Shown here: piece by piece, positions 59,894-64,000 of the stretch
How the letters are laid out: each line of letters starts with the position of its first letter
How positions within the stretch are numbered: position 1 is the first letter of the stretch
Source: an uncultured Draconibacterium sp.
GTDB lineage: Bacteria > Bacteroidota > Bacteroidia > Bacteroidales > Prolixibacteraceae
Direction of reading: 5' to 3'
NCBI GenBank assembly: GCA_947492175.1
Contig: CANLMQ010000033.1
Location: forward strand, 1 to 64,000
DNA length: 64,000 nucleotides
Notes under the pieces: model-generated
Databases searched by the model: none
Told to the model about the DNA's origin: nothing
What the model saw: the letters and a program-made list of their open reading frames with translations, nothing else
Position numbers and translations under genes: made by a program

Positions 59894-61939
59894 TTATCTC
59901 AAATGCTCAATTGCTTCACGTGCCGACTTTAAAATTGGTTCGTTCGACAACGAAGTTCCCACTGCTTTATGCATCCATTCGTTTGGTGTTAATTGTCCCA
60001 AAGCGAAAATACGTTCTACTTCGGTGGCCAGCTTGTGGGTTTTAAAGTGTTCTTCCAGCTGGAAATGAATGAGATGACCAAATGCATAATTCGGCAGATA
60101 CATTGGAGAATTAATCATGTGTGAATAGATACCAAGAATGGTTTGGTCTTTCATGCCAAAAACAGGAGCGAAATACTGGTTCCAAACCTCTTTACTAATG
60201 GTTAGAACAGCGTCCCTCAATTCTGCTGCTGTACATTCAGGATGAGCATACATCCATTGCCACATTTTCATGTCAACCATCGATACGCCCATTATTTCGT
60301 AGAGCGACCAGAATATGTCAAGAGTTTTCAAATATTCATTATCCGGGTTATTATCATGCATGTCTAGCAACATCAAATCTCTTTCCTGGAAAACAAAGGC
60401 CAGTGCTTCGGTAAAGGCCGTATTTGGCACACCATTTATCATGTAATACGGAACATCGTGTAACGAAATGGTTTGTTCTACATTGTGTCCGAACTCATGA
60501 ACCGCAATGTTATACCCCTTGTAATTCATTCCTTTTTCAGGAATTCGGGTACGCAGGTGGGCTTTCTCCGATTTCATGGATGCTCCCCATGCATGGCCTG
60601 AACCACGAGCAGGATCAACAGCAATCTTTGATGCCAGGAAATTTGCTTTCCCGGCAGAAAAACCAAGTTGAAGTAACATATTGGCAAGGTCATCTTCCAT
60701 AGCCTGTGCGTTTGGATACTTCTTTTCAGTAATTGTATTCAGCTTTTCTTCCGAGATAGAACTTCTGGCTTTAAATCCATCGTACCAAATATCCCATGGC
60801 TGTAAGTCGCGCCCAAGTCTTTTTTGTATAATTGCTCCTACCTTTTTTAATTCAGGCGAGGATAGAAACTCGTGAAATAAAGCTTCCACTTCTGCCTGTG
60901 GGATTTGCATGTCGCCCGAGAATGATCTTTTTATGGCAGTATTTAAAACAGGCTCGTAAGCGTCAATAGCTTTTAAGGCCTGAAAGTTATTTAATATTTG
61001 CTGATAGCGTGCATCGGTTTCAGCTGTTAGTTCAACTGTTTTTTCTCCCGATTTAACGTCGTTTGAGTAAGGATACCAATTGTAATCTCCTGAATTAATT
61101 ACCTTTTCGGGGATGCTTTGATCAACAATGCGCTGCATAACTTTGTAGATGATCTCTTGTTTTTCAAGACCATTTGTTTTATTAGCATAGTTCGATTTTA
61201 TTTCATCTCTGAGGTTCCAGTGGCTAAGCAGAACCATGTCTTCAGGAAAAAGCTGTTCTCCTTTTTGGTTGCGTAACCTACCCATATAAATGTTGTATTC
61301 GGCAATATAAGCATCGGCTTCTGCAGAAACTTTTGCTGTTTCCTGAATCAATTCAGATGGTACTCTTGAACTAAAGATATCGCCCATTCTGGCATAAGCC
61401 CATTCTTTAGCCGACCAGTTTTTGCCAAGCTCGTTTTTTTCTTCGGTAGAATAATAGGGAAAATTAAGCGCAGTAAGAAAGGCAATTTTGTTTTTGTAGA
61501 AATCGTTGTTCAGGTGTGAACCCGCACTGTATGCCGCAAACATGTGATCTATAGGATGTAAGTCGCCGGATTGAAGGTGAACATTCTCCTGTAAATCGAG
61601 GCTGATCTTGTTAAAATGTCCGAAAAGGGACTCAAAATATCCTGATAACTTACTAAATACGGCCTCCTTTTCTTTTGAATCTCCCAAAAAATTTTCAGTA
61701 CAGAAGTTGGAAAAATTGTCAGCATTTCCATCTTCAGCACGCCAGAGAGAGGCTGCATGAGAAACTCCCCGTTTTATTTGGTCCAGGTTGGATTCAGGAA
61801 ATTTGTTGGCGATTTTATTTACAACATCGTTAATTTGCTCTTTTGCTATCGATGCTTCGTTGTTTTCTTTGGATTTTTCCATAGAACTACAATTGATTAG
61901 TAAAAATGATGCAGCAATTGCAATAATAAGATACTTCAT
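59894..61939 (-). CDS. Zinc metallopeptidase lipoprotein (M2/M3-like gluzincin)
   Basis: 681 aa. Lipobox LINC (Cys ~17). The long helical body is typical of M2/M3 oligopeptidases. The zinc motif HEFGH is at 481-485, with a third ligand candidate E511 in TAFTEALAF. The C-terminal helices (YLPNYAFGHLIHFQLEEHF) match the family substrate cleft. It would hydrolyse peptides in the periplasm or at the surface. It is transcribed away from GH20 and has no obvious link to glycan use, unless glycoprotein peptides are co-degraded. Confidence 0.8.
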   Translation of the reverse strand: MKYLIIAIAASFLLINCSSMEKSKENNEASIAKEQINDVVNKIANKFPESNLDQIKRGVSHAASLWRAEDGNADNFSNFCTENFLGDSKEKEAVFSKLSGYFESLFGHFNKISLDLQENVHLQSGDLHPIDHMFAAYSAGSHLNNDFYKNKIAFLTALNFPYYSTEEKNELGKNWSAKEWAYARMGDIFSSRVPSELIQETAKVSAEADAYIAEYNIYMGRLRNQKGEQLFPEDMVLLSHWNLRDEIKSNYANKTNGLEKQEIIYKVMQRIVDQSIPEKVINSGDYNWYPYSNDVKSGEKTVELTAETDARYQQILNNFQALKAIDAYEPVLNTAIKRSFSGDMQIPQAEVEALFHEFLSSPELKKVGAIIQKRLGRDLQPWDIWYDGFKARSSISEEKLNTITEKKYPNAQAMEDDLANMLLQLGFSAGKANFLASKIAVDPARGSGHAWGASMKSEKAHLRTRIPEKGMNYKGYNIAVHEFGHNVEQTISLHDVPYYMINGVPNTAFTEALAFVFQERDLMLLDMHDNNPDNEYLKTLDIFWSLYEIMGVSMVDMKMWQWMYAHPECTAAELRDAVLTISKEVWNQYFAPVFGMKDQTILGIYSHMINSPMYLPNYAFGHLIHFQLEEHFKTHKLATEVERIFALGQLTPNEWMHKAVGTSLSNEPILKSAREAIEHLR

Positions 61940-62235
61940 TCCAGATTTATTTTATAGTGATTTTTAACAAAGTAAATCAATTTGCTTATTTCTATTTATG
62001 ACTTTGCGCAGAGCCTGTGGTTTTGTTCCACTTTGCCTGTTTCTTAAACAAATAAAAAACAAAAATTTTTGTGATATCTACGTGACTGAACATTTTAAAA
62101 ATATTTAAAAGTTTTTACCTTTATGCGCAAATTATTATTTAGTAAAAGTATATTCCAGGTTTTCTGATTATTCCTTAATACAGTCTCCTGAGACAATTAC
62201 TCTGAACAATAGAAAAACCATTTATAAATTTAACT
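61940..62235. other. Divergent intergenic region, promoters expected
   Basis: 296 bp between the divergent peptidase and GH20 genes. TACCTTTA at 62116-62123 is one mismatch from TAnnTTTG and may be the GH20 -7 element. A GTCTCCTGAGAC palindrome lies about 50 bp before the GH20 start. No gene seen. Confidence 0.35.
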
Positions 62236-63822
62236 ATGAACAACAAACTAAGAGTATTGATTATTGCGGTAGTAGCCGGTTTTATGGCTTCGTGTACTAC
62301 TTATGAATGTCCGGAGCAGCCCATTGAAATTATTCCCTATCCAAACCAATTACAGGTAGGTGAGGGTTGTGTTAATTTGGCAAAAGGTTTCCAGGTAGTT
62401 GGTGAAACAACTCACTCCGCATACCTAAGCTCTGAATTAAGTAAACAAGGAATTGAGGCCGGCAAAGGTGCAAAAATCGTTTTTAATGAGGCAGAACAAG
62501 CAAATAATCTGGGCGAAGAAGGCTATCGCTTAACAGCAAAGAAAAAAACAATTACAATTGAGGCCAACGGCGAGAAAGGGCAATTCTATGGTATTCAAAC
62601 GCTGCTTCAGATGGTTAATGGTGCAACTGTTGCTGCCGTTGAAATTGAAGATGTACCTGCCTTTGGATGGCGCGCATACATGCTTGATGAATCGCGTTAT
62701 TTTCATGGCGAAACTTTTGTAAAACAAGTGCTCGACCAAATGGCAAAACTTAAAATGAATGTATTTCACTGGCACTTGGTTGATGATGCCGGATGGCGGA
62801 TTGAAATTAAAAAATACCCTTTACTTACCGAAGTTGGCGGCACGCGGTCGGATTCAGAAATAGAAACCTGGAAAAGTGGTAAAACAGCTGGTGTTCCGCA
62901 CTCGGGATTTTATACACAGGATCAAATTAGAGACATTGTAAAATACGCTGCCGAAAGGAACATTACTATTGTACCTGAGTTTGAAATGCCGGGACATTCG
63001 AGTGCGGCAATTGCTGCATATACCTGGTTGGGAACAGCCGGAAAGGATATTGACGTACCTGTAAAATTTGGCCGTCATTACGATAATTACGATGTGACAA
63101 AACCTGAGGTAGAACAATTTGTAAAAGATGTATTAAACGAATTGTTTGAACTTTTCCCTTCAGAAGTGATTCATATTGGTGGCGATGAGGTTGGCTACAA
63201 AGTATGGGAAGAGTCGAAACATGTGCAAAAATACATGAAAGAGAATGGGATTAATACTCCTGCAGATTTACAAATAGCCTTTACCAATAAAATTTCGAAA
63301 TTTATTGAGAGCAAGGGCCGTAGAATGATGGGATGGAACGAAATTATGGGAATTAATATTCATAAAGGTTTTGAAGAGAAAAAGCATGACAAAGAGGCGG
63401 AAACAGAACTGGCTAAAAATGTGGTTGTACATTTCTGGAAAGGCGATATTAAGCTAATTACCGATGCTGCCCAAAAAGGTTACAGCATTGTTAACTCTTT
63501 GCACTCAAATACCTATTTAGACTATACGTACAAAAATATCAATCTTGAAAAGGCTTATAGCTTTAATCCTATTCCTGCTGATCTGGACGAGAAATACCAC
63601 AAAAATATTTTTGGTTTAGGTTGCCAGATGTGGAGCGAATGGACACCAACCAACAAAGATGTGGAACGTCAGACCTATCCACGTATTGCTGCATACGCCG
63701 AAACCGGATGGACAAAGAAAGAGAACAAAGATTACGCAAGATTCCGCAAATCAATGGATAATTTAACCAAAAGTTGGGACGGCCTAAATATTAATTACGG
63801 ACCATTGGATAAGGTTGAATAA
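62236..63822 (+). CDS. GH20 beta-N-acetylhexosaminidase, lipoprotein
   Basis: 528 aa. Lipobox MASC (Cys20). The N-terminal GH20b domain (IEIIPYPNQLQVGEGCVNL) precedes the TIM-barrel with RYFHGETFVKQVLDQMA, HWHLVDDAGWRIEIKKYP, catalytic pair D317-E318 in IHIGGDEVGYK, and GCQMWSEW. It acts by substrate-assisted catalysis and removes terminal beta-GlcNAc or beta-GalNAc. It has its own terminator at 63864 and is probably controlled by the AraC regulator beyond it. Confidence 0.95.
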   Translation: MNNKLRVLIIAVVAGFMASCTTYECPEQPIEIIPYPNQLQVGEGCVNLAKGFQVVGETTHSAYLSSELSKQGIEAGKGAKIVFNEAEQANNLGEEGYRLTAKKKTITIEANGEKGQFYGIQTLLQMVNGATVAAVEIEDVPAFGWRAYMLDESRYFHGETFVKQVLDQMAKLKMNVFHWHLVDDAGWRIEIKKYPLLTEVGGTRSDSEIETWKSGKTAGVPHSGFYTQDQIRDIVKYAAERNITIVPEFEMPGHSSAAIAAYTWLGTAGKDIDVPVKFGRHYDNYDVTKPEVEQFVKDVLNELFELFPSEVIHIGGDEVGYKVWEESKHVQKYMKENGINTPADLQIAFTNKISKFIESKGRRMMGWNEIMGINIHKGFEEKKHDKEAETELAKNVVVHFWKGDIKLITDAAQKGYSIVNSLHSNTYLDYTYKNINLEKAYSFNPIPADLDEKYHKNIFGLGCQMWSEWTPTNKDVERQTYPRIAAYAETGWTKKENKDYARFRKSMDNLTKSWDGLNINYGPLDKVE

Positions 63823-63863
63823 CAAAGGAACAGTCAGAAAAATTTAACGAACAAGAATGAAAA

Positions 63864-63889
63864 CCGTTGAGATACTCGACGGTTTTTTT
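63864..63889 (+). terminator. Intrinsic terminator of GH20 gene
   Basis: CCGTTGAG (63864-63871) pairs with CTCGACGG (63875-63882), ATA loop, then seven T (63883-63889). It is 42 bp after the stop. Confidence 0.85.
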
Positions 63890-63917
63890 ATGCCTGTAGA
63901 ATAACACAAAACTGGTA

Positions 63918-64000
63918 TTAAAGAATACGCTTAGCTCCTTTAAATTTTGTTTTGTATTCGGTTGGTGTGCACCCTTTTATTTTTCTGAAAATTCGATTGA
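63918..64000 (-). CDS. AraC-family regulator, C-terminal fragment (runs off the window)
   Basis: The minus strand reads NRIFRKIKGCTPTEYKTKF then KGAKRIL and a stop. This is the end of the second helix-turn-helix of an AraC protein. Only 27 codons are visible. It is convergent with the GH20 gene. Confidence 0.8.
   Translation of the reverse strand, partial: NRIFRKIKGCTPTEYKTKFKGAKRIL

Overview
The window comes from a Bacteroidota chromosome, most likely a free-living or marine/anaerobic lineage of the Marinilabiliales type. The order-level guess is inference. It is AT-rich, has SusC/SusD pairs, FecI/FecR-type sigma/anti-sigma pairs, many SPII lipoproteins and few Shine-Dalgarno sites, and it carries Bacteroidota promoters of the form TTTG-N18-TAnnTTTG. 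I saw no rRNA, tRNA, CRISPR array or intact transposase.

Layout. (1) 0.1-5.8 kb: an AraC regulator divergent from an AraA-like sugar isomerase and a GH106-like lipoprotein. (2) 5.9-25.2 kb: cassette 1 (ECF sigma, FecR anti-sigma, SusC, SusD), then a sulfatase relic, GH89, two S1 sulfatases, an unassigned six-hairpin glycosidase, a ROK-kinase/MurQ-like fusion, a URO-D/methyltransferase-like protein and an MFS sugar permease. (3) 25.2-27.7 kb: a scar zone with a 41-bp tandem array, a lone hypothetical gene, dispersed repeats and a broken sigma gene. (4) 27.7-32.7 kb: a DUF5703-type glycosidase and a GH95 fucosidase. (5) 32.8-40.3 kb: cassette 2, with no enzyme attached. (6) 40.3-41.0 kb: a scar with a MITE-like element and a gene relic. 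(7) 41.0-49.1 kb: cassette 3 plus a GH130-like enzyme. (8) 49.1-50.0 kb: a repeat-rich gap. (9) 50.0-59.5 kb: cassette 4 plus an arylsulfotransferase-like lipoprotein and a small lipoprotein. (10) 59.9-64.0 kb: a minus-strand zinc metallopeptidase, a GH20 hexosaminidase and the C-terminus of another AraC regulator.

How it works together (inference from families). Four SusC receptors, all with an N-terminal STN signalling domain, would bind and import sulfated GlcNAc-, fucose- and perhaps rhamnose-containing glycans. Substrate occupancy would be relayed through FecR to free the cognate ECF sigma. Periplasmic or surface exo-enzymes (GH20, GH89, GH95, GH106-like, GH130-like, sulfatases) trim the glycan. 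Amino sugars then enter through the FucP/NagP-like permease and meet the kinase/etherase fusion. No lyase or clear endo-glycanase is present, so initial cleavage is probably encoded elsewhere.

The least expected signals are non-coding. They are a dispersed ~100-bp repeat with a covarying stem, a 41-bp repeat family, a hairpin at all four fecR-susC junctions, and relics of a sulfatase, a sigma factor and a 228-aa gene family at module boundaries. Together they suggest that the locus is built from interchangeable cassettes.
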